The notes under the pieces are model-generated. The model saw only the letters and a list, made by a program, of their open reading frames with translations, was not told where the DNA came from and made no database searches. The translations under genes and the position numbers were made by a program. Positions 36,255 through 45,142 of a stretch of 64,000 bases of DNA are shown here, one piece after another. How positions within the stretch are numbered: the stretch's first letter is position 1; every line of letters begins with the position of its first letter. The stretch lies in assembly GCA_002729885.1 (NCBI GenBank), contig PBUB01000019.1, positions 62,001-126,000 on the forward strand, read 5' to 3'. The stretch is from Spirochaetaceae bacterium. Lineage in GTDB: Bacteria; Spirochaetota; Leptospiria; Leptospirales; Leptonemataceae.

Positions 36255-37226
36255 TCAGTTCACCGGTGTAAAAATCTCTACCTCGTTTGCAACAGGCTTG
36301 ACTGTGCGAAGATATGCATAGATAGCCTTAAGATCTGCTTCCGTCATACCAGCATACATAGTCCAGGGCATATAGGTATTTTTCTCCCCGGGGTTTACAG
36401 GTTTTCTATTTTCACCTTCTCCGGCATATTGTTTGAAGCGTTGAACAAAGTTTCCTTCATCCCAGCTACCAATTCCGGTGGCCTCATCCGGTGTGATGTT
36501 TGCTGATCTTACAATGGAGCCATCCGGCAGCGGGAAAGGAAAGCCACCGGCCAGGTCCATCCCCGGAAGCTTGGTACCCTTGTCCTGCGGAGTATGGCAT
36601 TCGGCACAGCCGCCAATGGTCACCAGATACTTACCGTATTCTACTGAATCATCTGGATCCACATCCGTTGGTTGATACGGGCCGGGAATAGTGCGAAGAA
36701 TCAAATTCATGGGAAAATCGGGGCTGGAGGACTGCACTTCGTTTTCAATGGGCTTCAGAGTTCGTAGATACGCAACCAGAGCCGCCAGATCCTGTTTGGA
36801 AAGCCTGGAATAGGCTGGATAAGGCATTACAGGAAAGAATGGTCGCCCATCTCTGCTCACACCTGTGGTAATGGCCCGGGCCAGGTCCCTGTCTTCCCAG
36901 TCGTGGATACCGGCCGGAGTAATGTTTCTGGCTACAAATACGCCCGGGAATCCCAGCTTCTGATCGAACACTTCCCCGCCCTTTCCTTCGGTGCCAGGCA
37001 CGATAGGACCGGAGTAGTAGTTCCAGTCCCTTACAGAGTGACAATCCACGCAGACGGTAACATGGTTGGCGAGATACCGCCCGCGCTCAATACTCTCTGT
37101 GCTGGCATTCTGTTGAAACTCCGGGTATTCATCGTAGGGCAATGCTGTATAGAGGTACACAAACAGACCCGCAACTGCGATAAAAACAAAGATCAGTATT
37201 CCGAAAACAATCTTCTTGATTTTCAT
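36255..37226 (-). CDS. Dihaem cytochrome c, membrane-anchored
   Basis: 323 residues with an N-terminal helix (about residues 6-28) and two class I cytochrome c domains: C59-V-D-C62-H63 and C207-A-E-C210-H211. The repeated ARNITP / SANITP and VMPYPAYS / YMPWTMYA segments are typical of dihaem cytochromes that accompany alcohol or gluconate dehydrogenases. No such dehydrogenase is adjacent, so the electron donor is unknown. It probably works in the periplasm. Confidence 0.85.
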   Translation of the reverse strand: MKIKKIVFGILIFVFIAVAGLFVYLYTALPYDEYPEFQQNASTESIERGRYLANHVTVCVDCHSVRDWNYYSGPIVPGTEGKGGEVFDQKLGFPGVFVARNITPAGIHDWEDRDLARAITTGVSRDGRPFFPVMPYPAYSRLSKQDLAALVAYLRTLKPIENEVQSSSPDFPMNLILRTIPGPYQPTDVDPDDSVEYGKYLVTIGGCAECHTPQDKGTKLPGMDLAGGFPFPLPDGSIVRSANITPDEATGIGSWDEGNFVQRFKQYAGEGENRKPVNPGEKNTYMPWTMYAGMTEADLKAIYAYLRTVKPVANEVEIFTPVN

Positions 37227-37325
37227 GGAGCTACGAGAACGGAAATCATGGCAGAGTCAATTCAATGCGCGAAATTGCAGAATGGTGCGAGAGAAAAATT
37301 GTGTATCGTTCGTTCGACTGGCAGG

Positions 37326-37357
37326 GATTGCCGGTGACGAATAAAACACCGGCAATC
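37326..37357 (-). terminator. 11-bp perfect hairpin after the lipoprotein gene
   Basis: GATTGCCGGTG (37326-37336) pairs with CACCGGCAATC (37347-37357), ten-base loop, ten bases after the stop at 37368. No T-run follows on the transcribed strand. Confidence 0.65.
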
Positions 37358-37367
37358 TTGCGAAGCA

Positions 37368-37856
37368 TTACTTCAATCCAGAAAGTCTGGGAATAAACTG
37401 TTTGAGCGCTTCTTTTTCAACTTTCGGGCCGGAGTAGTCCTCCATTTCGTCCAGAGGAAATTCCATTATAAAGTCTCGAAGCACCTGAGTTTTACGATAG
37501 GCAGGAGCTTTACTATCGCCAATTAATCGAATCTCGAATCGATTTCCTACCAGCATCCAGATATGCATATCCTTGGCAACTTTGGCGGGATAGGGAACCA
37601 CATCCGGGGCCGACCTTCCTTTGTAACTATCGATTGTTCCCTGATCATCTATCTGGTCAAAAAGCTGAAACCAGATTACTCGTTTATCCGTTCCCGCCTC
37701 CATCACATTGGCCTGCAGAAAGCTGGAAGAAAATATTCGTCCATATTCCAGGTCATCTAGATCAACAGATCCGGATCCTCCACCGGAACTGTTGCATCCA
37801 ATCGTTAAAAAAAATGCCAGTAACATTATTCCTGATTTCATACTGAATTTTACCAT
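37368..37856 (-). CDS. Small lipoprotein of unknown function
   Basis: 162 residues. Signal peptide with lipobox LTIGC21, then a Gly/Ser linker (NSSGGGSGS) typical of surface or periplasmic lipoproteins and a mixed alpha/beta-looking domain. No family recognised. Start may be ATG 37856 or the internal ATG 37841 (MKSGIM); both keep the signal peptide. It lies upstream of the cytochrome gene on the same strand but with its own hairpin, so cotranscription is doubtful. Confidence 0.7.
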   Translation of the reverse strand: MVKFSMKSGIMLLAFFLTIGCNSSGGGSGSVDLDDLEYGRIFSSSFLQANVMEAGTDKRVIWFQLFDQIDDQGTIDSYKGRSAPDVVPYPAKVAKDMHIWMLVGNRFEIRLIGDSKAPAYRKTQVLRDFIMEFPLDEMEDYSGPKVEKEALKQFIPRLSGLK

Positions 37857-38149
37857 TCGTTTCTCCTTCGTTTTGATCTATAGACTTTGACCGCCAGCCG
37901 ACAACCTGGCAAGGGGAATTTATCCGTACAGTGCGAAATTGCTGTACTACCTGAATGGCGAACCTGACGAGACTCTTATTGATACTTTCATAGAGTTCGA
38001 CCAGTAAATCCTCGTCCCGATTCGCGTACAGGTCTATACCCAAAAACATACCTGGTAATACAGCTGGTAACGTTCAGAAAAGAGCATTAGCCGCCAGAAG
38101 GCGAAACATCTGAAGTAGCTTCCCGTGCATCAGTTCTGGAATATTCCCT
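37857..38149. other. Intergenic region upstream of the lipoprotein
   Basis: About 290 bases with a short perfect palindrome GTACAG/CTGTAC separated by ten bases near 37930. A possible small frame on the minus strand (from 38049 inward) overlaps the lipoprotein start and is not convincing as a gene. Confidence 0.35.
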
Positions 38150-39277
38150 TTAGGCCCATTCAATGGTATTTAAAAATTCCGGAAAGGGCATGGGAGTCAT
38201 TGCTTCAGCGGTGGCCCGGTCCTGTCTTACGTAAGCCTTGCTATTGTGTTGCTTTTCGGCCCGGGAAATCATATCTGAATCCGGCCTTGCTCCTGGATGC
38301 ATTATCTCATGGACCTCTCGAATAAAGTCAATGGCCTGATCCGAATACCAGAGTAGACCGTTCTCCTGTTGATTCAAAAATGTAGGATGGATGAATATAT
38401 CGTTCCAGGAAAGATCGAAGTACTCTTGAAAGATTTCTTCGCGAACCTGCAGCATTCCAGGTTCACATTCCTGAGTTCTCTGAATATTCTTCATTGTCTG
38501 CGCTCTGGAATTTACGCCTCCCATTCCGCACCATCGCTCATCGTGGGGCGCAAAACTGCAGAACGAATCCACCCAGTCCTGGACCATGTCCAGCATGCGA
38601 TCCCAGCGATCCTCTATAGCCTTCCATAGGATTTGCCGCGGCTCATACTCCCACTCCAGTTTTTGCCGGGTAATCTCCCATTCCACAGGATCTGGATAAC
38701 CAAAGGCTGATCGATTTACCAGATCCTGATAGGCTTCCAATTGCCTTTCATAGAGTTCTCGATCCACGGGCCTGAAGGAAATTCTAGCGCAATAGATATC
38801 ATATTGAATGGTGGGACCCACCCGAGGACTATCAAGCCCAAGAAAGAGCCCCTTTTCCTCGCATTCCTTTAAGAAAAGTGGATAACTCAGTCCGGACTTT
38901 CCTTTATCCACTACTTCCTGCAAAACAGGAACCAGGTGGGCCGCGGATGGTTTGCTCTTGAGATCGTTCAATGCATCTTCATAGGACTTGAGGGTATTGG
39001 CCATCAATTGATCATCGCTGGAATCTCCATCCACGCTGGAATTGGAAGCCAGCGCTCTGCCGTAGGCCGTCGAGAAATCAGTAAACAGGCCATCCACGCT
39101 TAGCTTCGTGGAATAGGCCCCCAGATCATCCATTTCCAGAGCCAGGCGCTCCATGGTTTCCAGAGCGGAAAAGCACTCTCTGGCATCGTCCGAATCATTC
39201 CCGGCTTCCTTAAGTTCGCGAGCCATTCCACGAAAGGTCCCCAGAATCGTATCTACCATACCTGGATCCACGGCCAT
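38150..39277 (-). CDS. Protein of unknown function, second gene of an orphan pair
   Basis: 375 residues from ATG 39277 (MAVDPGMVDTILGTF). I recognise no family. It is rich in Trp, Tyr and acidic residues, with no signal peptide or membrane helix and a plain helical look. The region EIMHPGARP near the end and several Cys residues (CSFAPHDERWC) could bind metal, but this is speculation. Its ATG overlaps the stop of the preceding gene by one base (TGATG-type), so the two are translated together. A longer upstream start is rejected because it would overlap the neighbour by 130 bases. Confidence 0.7.
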   Translation of the reverse strand: MAVDPGMVDTILGTFRGMARELKEAGNDSDDARECFSALETMERLALEMDDLGAYSTKLSVDGLFTDFSTAYGRALASNSSVDGDSSDDQLMANTLKSYEDALNDLKSKPSAAHLVPVLQEVVDKGKSGLSYPLFLKECEEKGLFLGLDSPRVGPTIQYDIYCARISFRPVDRELYERQLEAYQDLVNRSAFGYPDPVEWEITRQKLEWEYEPRQILWKAIEDRWDRMLDMVQDWVDSFCSFAPHDERWCGMGGVNSRAQTMKNIQRTQECEPGMLQVREEIFQEYFDLSWNDIFIHPTFLNQQENGLLWYSDQAIDFIREVHEIMHPGARPDSDMISRAEKQHNSKAYVRQDRATAEAMTPMPFPEFLNTIEWA

Positions 39278-39966
39278 CAGTCTATACCTCTGTATTCTTT
39301 GTGTTCTGGCAGCCGCCGCTTCACCACCGAATCCGGCAGCGGAATCCTTCGTCTGTGACGCTCTTCTTGAATTAGAGCATAATCGAAACTCCAGGATGGA
39401 TCCCATTGCCGGGCATTGGGAACTACTCTTTCCTGCCAGTCTGCCCTGCCTTTTGCGATAGTATCTTTAATGTAGGCCGCCTGTTCATCCTTCCACCTGG
39501 ATGGCACATCTGCCCGTCGGGCCACTTCCAGACTTTCCAGAACAGGGAAATCATCAAAGAAATAATCTGCGAAACCATCGACGCTGATTGCCACACTGTT
39601 CTTCTGCTGCAATTTTGGAATCTCTGTGCTGATCTCTGCTTCACTCTGGAAAGAATCCACAACATCCAGAATTTCCTGACTTCCTTTTTCGCGAATGGGC
39701 TCCTTGATTTTCCTGTAATGATCTCGTCTGGCAGTTTCTCTATCCTTAACAAGTGCGATGGCATTCTTTATATTTAGCTTCTCACCAAAGAATTTTTTCT
39801 GATATTCTTCTTTGGTTTTCGCGTCTCTCATGAGTTCATATAGAGCTTTCTCCGTGGCATAGGACTTCCGATACATCGGGTTTCCCTCGTACCGTTTCAT
39901 CCTGGCATAGTAATATTCAGTGTATTCTTTCTGGCGTTGATCCACGCCCCAGAATGAATCGTCCAA
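39277..39966 (-). CDS. Protein of unknown function, first gene of an orphan pair
   Basis: 229 residues, highly charged, begins MDDSFWGVDQRQKEYTEYYY and continues with basic and acidic helices such as KTKEEYQKKFFGEKLN. No signal peptide, membrane helix or known motif. C-terminal IPLPDSVVKRRLPEHKEY. Coupled to the downstream gene by overlapping stop and start. The pair has no recognisable neighbour genes, and a degenerate repeat array lies upstream. Confidence 0.7.
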   Translation of the reverse strand: MDDSFWGVDQRQKEYTEYYYARMKRYEGNPMYRKSYATEKALYELMRDAKTKEEYQKKFFGEKLNIKNAIALVKDRETARRDHYRKIKEPIREKGSQEILDVVDSFQSEAEISTEIPKLQQKNSVAISVDGFADYFFDDFPVLESLEVARRADVPSRWKDEQAAYIKDTIAKGRADWQERVVPNARQWDPSWSFDYALIQEERHRRRIPLPDSVVKRRLPEHKEYRGID

Positions 39967-40338
39967 CGTCGCATGTCCAGCGAATTAGGAGGAATTTACA
40001 GACTCTGATTGAAAACAGTTAGAGGGAGGCACCGGGATTACTGTAAAAAACGGCCAGAACTGGCAAAGAAGCGAATTCAGCGGCGGGGGTTCCGAATCTG
40101 GCTAATTATTCAACTGCTACGCACACACGGCTCCGCATTCCAGAGATATCCAGATATTTCGCACCGCAAGCTTCGTGCTACAGATAATATCCAGGCATTT
40201 CGCACCGTAACCTCCGCGTTATAGAGAATATCCAATGTTTCCCCTTTTCGCCATAATTGATGCGAGGAGACTTCGATGAATATGGTACGGTAAAACCCGA
40301 GAGTATCGGGGAAGCCAGTATAGCCTGAATACCCACTC
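39967..40338. other. Intergenic region with a degenerate tandem repeat
   Basis: About 370 bases without a convincing gene. It contains three imperfect copies of a roughly 40-base unit at 40120-40240. The possible minus-strand frame across it is an artefact of the repeats, since the period is not a multiple of three. Confidence 0.5.
40120..40240. repeat. Three degenerate tandem repeats of about 40 bp
   Basis: Copies at 40120-40159, 40160-40200 and 40201-40240. All share CGCAC at the start, an ATATCCA core and end with TTT. No inverted symmetry was noted. Confidence 0.65.
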
Positions 40339-40887
40339 TTATTCCAGGACGATTTCGCTCCAGTCCTCATACCTGGTTTCCATATGCGATTCAATGAACT
40401 GACTTACTCGATGCCTGTCCAGAAACGAAGGCTCCTGATCCCAGTTTTCCAGATCATTCAGAGTCTCTCTTTTCAGCTCATAGATTCCCAGAACCAGCGG
40501 ATTAAAAATATCTTCAATATCAGCAAAGGTAAGAGTCACCTTGATCCTCTCGGGCTTCTGCTCAAGGCCCACTACAAACATGCATTCCAGGTAATGCGAA
40601 ATCTCTTGCCGACTGTTGCGCCTTGCTTCTTCCACCGACCGAGCCTCGGCCCCAAGTGATACGTACATATTGGAATCAATATTCCATCCCTTTCCATTCC
40701 AGATAACACTGGAATCTCTGTGGTTCACCAGATACCCATCCCCACAGATTTCGGCCAGCTTCAGAAAATAGGACTGACCCGTTTCCTGGGTGGTTGAAGA
40801 AAACTCCCTGGCCTTATCGATTCGAGGTTTGCAGAAGATCAGGAGCGAAAGCAAAGGAATGCAGAAAACCAGAGAGTAAATACGCAT
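40339..40887 (-). CDS. Lipoprotein of unknown function
   Basis: 182 residues from ATG 40887 (MRIYSLVFCIPLLSLLIFC), a signal peptide with a loose lipobox LLIFC. After a short linker comes a mixed domain with AEARSVEEARRNSRQEISHY, where a conserved Arg/Glu pattern is seen, followed by VTLTFADIEDIF. No family recognised. The upstream part of the longer frame overlaps the start of the divergent crotonase region and is not supported. Confidence 0.65.
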   Translation of the reverse strand: MRIYSLVFCIPLLSLLIFCKPRIDKAREFSSTTQETGQSYFLKLAEICGDGYLVNHRDSSVIWNGKGWNIDSNMYVSLGAEARSVEEARRNSRQEISHYLECMFVVGLEQKPERIKVTLTFADIEDIFNPLVLGIYELKRETLNDLENWDQEPSFLDRHRVSQFIESHMETRYEDWSEIVLE

Positions 40888-40987
40888 GGAACTATTCAGC
40901 CTTCCTGGAAGGGCTGTCAACGATTATAGGCCATGGCCTCAAACCAGGTTGGACTTGACAGAGCCCGTGGTTTTCCCAGCCTGCAGC

Positions 40988-41761
40988 ATGGCCCGCATTG
41001 CACAGAGCACCAACAAAGAGATTCTGGAAATTACCTTTCAGATGAATGAAAAGAACACAGTAGACGCTGAATTTGGAAAGGAATTCTCCGAGATACTGAC
41101 CGAAGCCGCCGAATCTAACTTCAGAGGTTTAATCATTCGGGGAGGCAATGGGTTCTTTTCTAACGGTTTCGAGCCCAACAGCTTCGTGGGAACGTCCAGA
41201 GAAGAGATCGAGGCTGTGATAGGCCCAGCCTTTCGCATCTGTGGTCAGGTAATGAACCTTCCGTTTCCAGTGGCCATGGTCCTGAACGGTCATGCCATGG
41301 GCTATGGTGCCATACTGAGTCTGTACGGCGATTTTCGGTATATGCAGAGCAAGCAGGCCAGGTTCGGTTTTCCCGAAATCAATATTGGTCTACCCATCCC
41401 CTCAGCACCGGCACTGATGCTCCAGGATATCGCAGGACGTACCCTTACCAGAGATATGATTCTGGGAAAGGCTCTCAAGGCAGATCAGGCTCTGGAAGCA
41501 GGAATTGTAGATGCAGTATTCGATGATGAAGATTCCATGATGGATCGTGCAAGAAAAGACATTTCAGCCCTTTCAAAATTCGCACGCTCCACCGTTCGTA
41601 TGAACCGGGAAATGATGTACGCACGATACAAAGACACAATCCCCGCGGCCATTGAGCACGATATCAAGCTGGCTTCGGTAGCGATTATGGCTCCGGCAGG
41701 ACAGGAAGGTCTGGGTGCCTTGAAAGAAGGAAGAAGGCCGGATTTCTCCAGCGTAGATTAA
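40988..41761 (+). CDS. Enoyl-CoA hydratase/isomerase family protein (crotonase fold)
   Basis: 257 residues from ATG 40988; the longer frame upstream is unconvincing. Crotonase features: FRGLIIRGGNGFFSNGF with an oxyanion-type region, LNGHAMGYGAILSLYGDFRY (second oxyanion glycine loop), and FPEINIGLPIPSAP. The usual catalytic glutamates are not clearly conserved, so substrate and reaction are uncertain; a delta3,delta2-enoyl-CoA isomerase role is plausible. It converges with the 7TMR kinase gene. Confidence 0.8.
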   Translation: MARIAQSTNKEILEITFQMNEKNTVDAEFGKEFSEILTEAAESNFRGLIIRGGNGFFSNGFEPNSFVGTSREEIEAVIGPAFRICGQVMNLPFPVAMVLNGHAMGYGAILSLYGDFRYMQSKQARFGFPEINIGLPIPSAPALMLQDIAGRTLTRDMILGKALKADQALEAGIVDAVFDDEDSMMDRARKDISALSKFARSTVRMNREMMYARYKDTIPAAIEHDIKLASVAIMAPAGQEGLGALKEGRRPDFSSVD

Positions 41762-41773
41762 GCAGCATTGATT

Positions 41774-41793
41774 GGGCAGCGTGGACACTGCCC
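41774..41793. terminator. Short hairpin between convergent genes
   Basis: GGGCAG (41774-41779) pairs with CTGCCC (41788-41793), extended inward by GTG/CAC past a bulged C. It lies 12 bases after the crotonase stop, with no T-run. Confidence 0.45.
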
Positions 41794-41815
41794 TGCCCGG
41801 GGAGGCATATTAACC

Positions 41816-44800
41816 TCAGGAGTCTTCCACTTCGATGGCGATCAAAGCAATATCGTCATCTAATTCCCCTGGCCCTCCTGAATGATCTACTAGATGATTC
41901 ATAAGGGTTTCCAGCCATTTCTCCAGGTCCATAGTATGCGAGGATTTTACAGAGTCTATTAGTCGCTCCATGCCGTATTGTTCGCCTTCCGCGGATGAAG
42001 TCTCAAACGCACCGTCTGTATAGAGCAGAATTCGATCCCCCGGTTCCAGGGAAATGGGCTTTTCCGGGTCAAATGCGGAATCCTGAAATAGTCCCATGGG
42101 GCGACCGTAGGGCCTGTATTCTAAAACCTCACCTGTGGATCGCTTCCAGTGAAGCAATGGCGGATGACCTGCATTGGCTACGTGCAGTATTCGTTGCTTC
42201 AGATCAATCTGTAGAGCACAGGCAGTTACAAACTCGCTTCCGACATTTCCATACAGCATTTCATTCAGTCCCTGCAACAAGGTCTCCGGCCTGGAATTTT
42301 CCTTTCCGTTGAATACATAGGCCATTTTAAGAACAGAAACGATCAAGGCAGCCGGCACTCCATGGCCGGATACATCCGCAATGATCAAAGACAGGCCATT
42401 ATCGTCCGCGCGAAAATCATAAAAGTCCCCACCAACGTTTACCATGGAGCGATACAGATGTGCGATTCGCAGCCCCGAAGGTGACGGAATAGTTGCAGGA
42501 ATTAAAGATTGCTGAATCATCCGCGCCATGGACAGCTCATGTTGTATTACTGCCATGTCGGCCTGGGTTCGGGCAGCCTGCTTCAGCGCTAGAATATTCT
42601 GCACCCGTGCACGCAGCTCCTCGGGTTCAAATGGCTTGGCCAGGTAATCGTTTGCGCCACTGGCAAGGCCTTCCACCACATCCTGAGTTCTGCTTCTGGC
42701 AGTTAGTAGAACAATAGGCAGCTCGGCCGCAGAGTGGGATTGTCGAAGAATCCGGCAGACTTCATAACCGGTAAGCCCCGGCATCATCACATCCAGCAGC
42801 ACGAGATCCACCGGCCCGGATTCCTGGAGGGCTGCCAGAGCCTCGGTGCCGCTGGTGGCTTCCAGAATTTCATGACTCTCCACGGAAAGAAAGTTACGAA
42901 GCACCTGGAGATTCACCGGATCGTCATCCACTACCAGAGTGCGAAACTTCATGTCCGGCTGTGCCTCGCTGTTTGGACCGGGCACTGACCTGGCCGAGGC
43001 CAATGCTTCGAGACTCTGATCTGAATTCTGGGCCAGTATTGATCCAGAGCCATGAGGCCGACCAGGCAATTCAGAGAATATCCCTGTTTCATCGCCACCC
43101 GTGGCCACCTCTGACGGGGCCTGCCTGTTCTGTAAATCTTCCGAATCCTGTCCGCTAAAAACGGGCAGAGTAAAACTAAATTCCGATCCCCGGGTCGGAG
43201 CCGAATCCACCTGGATTTCACCACCATGCAGCCCTACAAGCTGGCGTGTTATAGAAAGTCCCAGGCCTGTTCCGCTGTATTTTCGCGTAATGGATCCATC
43301 CGCCTGAGTGAACGAGTTGAATATCGCATCCTGTCTGTTTTCGGGAATCCCTATTCCCGTATCGCGCACTGCTATTCGTACAAAGTCACCGTCGGTCTTT
43401 GCAAGCACTTCAATCGAGCCCTTGCTCGTAAACTTGATGGAATTTCCCAGGAGGTTAACCAGGATTTGATTCAGCCTTTCTGGATCCGCATATACCGGAG
43501 GCACATCCGAGCGATGGTGGATCAAATCCACGGGCTTATCGCGCAATAGAGGGCGGACCAGCGAAAGCGCAACATCCACGGAGTCCGCTACTTCCAATTT
43601 TCTGGGCTGTATCTCCAGATCGCCATGATTCGCTCTGGAAAAGTCCAGTATATCGTTTACCAGGGTCGTAAGCCTTCTTCCGCTGGCGGCCACCAATCGA
43701 AGATTCTCCCTGGTTTGCTCCGAAATCTTGCCGGTTGCCCCCTGCAGTACGGACTCCGTAATACCAATAATGCCATGCAACGGAGTTCGCAACTCATGGG
43801 AGGTGTTTGCCAGAAAATCATCCTTCAACTGATCCAGCTTTTGCAGGTCCTGATTCTTCTGCTTCAATTCGTGCGAGAGGTCCTCAACTTTCTGAAAGGA
43901 ACGAGCGTAGCGCAACGAGAGCAGTGCCGATTGCAGTAATACGAAGATAAGAAGACTGGCTGTTCCAAACTGGATCGTATTTATATCCCCTCGAGCCGAA
44001 AGTACATCGTTCACAGCTCCCAGAAATAAGGGCAAACCACCCAGAAGCATGGCAACACTGTCTCGCTTGCCTGCAATTACAGCCCTGATTAGGATAAAAA
44101 AAGCGAATACACCGGAAAGCAGCAAATGGATCTGATAGGCTCCTACCAGGTTGCTGAGTTTCATTGAGTCTACAAAGAATGGAAGCAAAAGTAGAACGAT
44201 CCCGGTACCGCATATCACAACCAGCCCGGGACGAAAGATACGGTCTGGAAACAGGCTTCGCAGATAAAACAGAAAAAAGATTACGGAGAGAGGTAGACTG
44301 TAGTATTCCAGACTCAGATAGAAATACCAGCCCGGACCCGGAAATTCGTTGAAGAGAAACTCCTGTCCAGTGGTAAGAGGGCGAATTGCGATAGAAAGAC
44401 AATGAAATCCAAAGAATGCAGGAGCATGGGTCTGCCTTCGCACTGCAAATAAAAAGATGTGATACATTCCTATGATCGAAAATGCGCCGGCCAGGAATAG
44501 ATCCCAGGCCTGAGAGGAGCGCTCTTTTCGAATCTGTTGGCCCACCGGTCCCAGCCGGATGGGCTTGCGAATTCCACCGTCCCGGTAATCGAAATTCGAA
44601 ACCAGAATCACAATCTCCAGTGTATTCGCATGTTCAGGAAGAAATACCAGCGCGGATCGGGGCCCGGGCTTCGTCTCTCCTTCCACCAGACCAGGCGTTC
44701 CACTCTTCCATAGCAACTCACCGTTGCTGTATAACTCCCAGGCAGAGTAAATTCCTTCAATTCGCATGGCCAGAGGTCCACTGGCCTCTGGAAGTAAAAT

Positions 44801-45082
44801 TCTCAGAGAAAAAGTTCCAGAACCCGCCGGGCCTCTGGAACCGGGATACTCATTCCAGGAGCCGGGAACCGCCACGGGCACCCAATCCTGCCCGGAAGGC
44901 TGAGAAGTCAGCTTGCCTGGATAAAACTTCCATTCACCGCCAAGAGAAATGGTTTGATTCGAATCCCTACCGCGTAGATCCAGAACCCCGGAGGATGCAA
45001 CAACGTCAGACACTTCAGGGTCTCGACATCCGGAAGCCAGGATCAGCAAGATAAAGACCGGTGTCCAGGCCCTGGAATGCAT
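41816..45082 (-). CDS. Hybrid 7TMR-DISM histidine kinase - receiver - SpoIIE-type phosphatase
   Basis: 1088 residues. Order of domains: signal peptide or lipobox (LILASGC, about residue 19); periplasmic 7TMR-DISM sensor with LGGEWKFYPG (about 30-185); seven transmembrane helices (about 190-390); dimerisation and phosphoacceptor histidine in NTSHELRTPLHGIIG; HATPase with NSIKFT, DTGIGI and GTGLGLS; Ser/Pro linker; receiver with VLLDVMMPGLTGYE; and a C-terminal PP2C/SpoIIE phosphatase (VGGDFYDF, ADVSGHGVPAALI, ELDDDIALI). It likely senses a periplasmic ligand and controls a partner protein by dephosphorylation, as in partner switching. It is single-gene, divergent from 45143-46141. Confidence 0.92.
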   Translation of the reverse strand: MHSRAWTPVFILLILASGCRDPEVSDVVASSGVLDLRGRDSNQTISLGGEWKFYPGKLTSQPSGQDWVPVAVPGSWNEYPGSRGPAGSGTFSLRILLPEASGPLAMRIEGIYSAWELYSNGELLWKSGTPGLVEGETKPGPRSALVFLPEHANTLEIVILVSNFDYRDGGIRKPIRLGPVGQQIRKERSSQAWDLFLAGAFSIIGMYHIFLFAVRRQTHAPAFFGFHCLSIAIRPLTTGQEFLFNEFPGPGWYFYLSLEYYSLPLSVIFFLFYLRSLFPDRIFRPGLVVICGTGIVLLLLPFFVDSMKLSNLVGAYQIHLLLSGVFAFFILIRAVIAGKRDSVAMLLGGLPLFLGAVNDVLSARGDINTIQFGTASLLIFVLLQSALLSLRYARSFQKVEDLSHELKQKNQDLQKLDQLKDDFLANTSHELRTPLHGIIGITESVLQGATGKISEQTRENLRLVAASGRRLTTLVNDILDFSRANHGDLEIQPRKLEVADSVDVALSLVRPLLRDKPVDLIHHRSDVPPVYADPERLNQILVNLLGNSIKFTSKGSIEVLAKTDGDFVRIAVRDTGIGIPENRQDAIFNSFTQADGSITRKYSGTGLGLSITRQLVGLHGGEIQVDSAPTRGSEFSFTLPVFSGQDSEDLQNRQAPSEVATGGDETGIFSELPGRPHGSGSILAQNSDQSLEALASARSVPGPNSEAQPDMKFRTLVVDDDPVNLQVLRNFLSVESHEILEATSGTEALAALQESGPVDLVLLDVMMPGLTGYEVCRILRQSHSAAELPIVLLTARSRTQDVVEGLASGANDYLAKPFEPEELRARVQNILALKQAARTQADMAVIQHELSMARMIQQSLIPATIPSPSGLRIAHLYRSMVNVGGDFYDFRADDNGLSLIIADVSGHGVPAALIVSVLKMAYVFNGKENSRPETLLQGLNEMLYGNVGSEFVTACALQIDLKQRILHVANAGHPPLLHWKRSTGEVLEYRPYGRPMGLFQDSAFDPEKPISLEPGDRILLYTDGAFETSSAEGEQYGMERLIDSVKSSHTMDLEKWLETLMNHLVDHSGGPGELDDDIALIAIEVEDS

Positions 45083-45142
45083 TCCTTAACAATTCCTGGC
45101 AGGATTGCATTGCAAGCCAATACTGGAAACCACAGGCATTCA

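Noticed and set aside
37762-38049. Small gene on the minus strand starting MFLGIDLYANRDED
   Set aside because: It overlaps the signal peptide of the lipoprotein gene in another frame and the second half has no protein-like pattern; no ribosome site was seen.
38150-39406. Long version of the second orphan gene with an N-terminal extension
   Set aside because: It would overlap the preceding gene by 130 bases; the ATG at 39277 gives a clean stop-start coupling.
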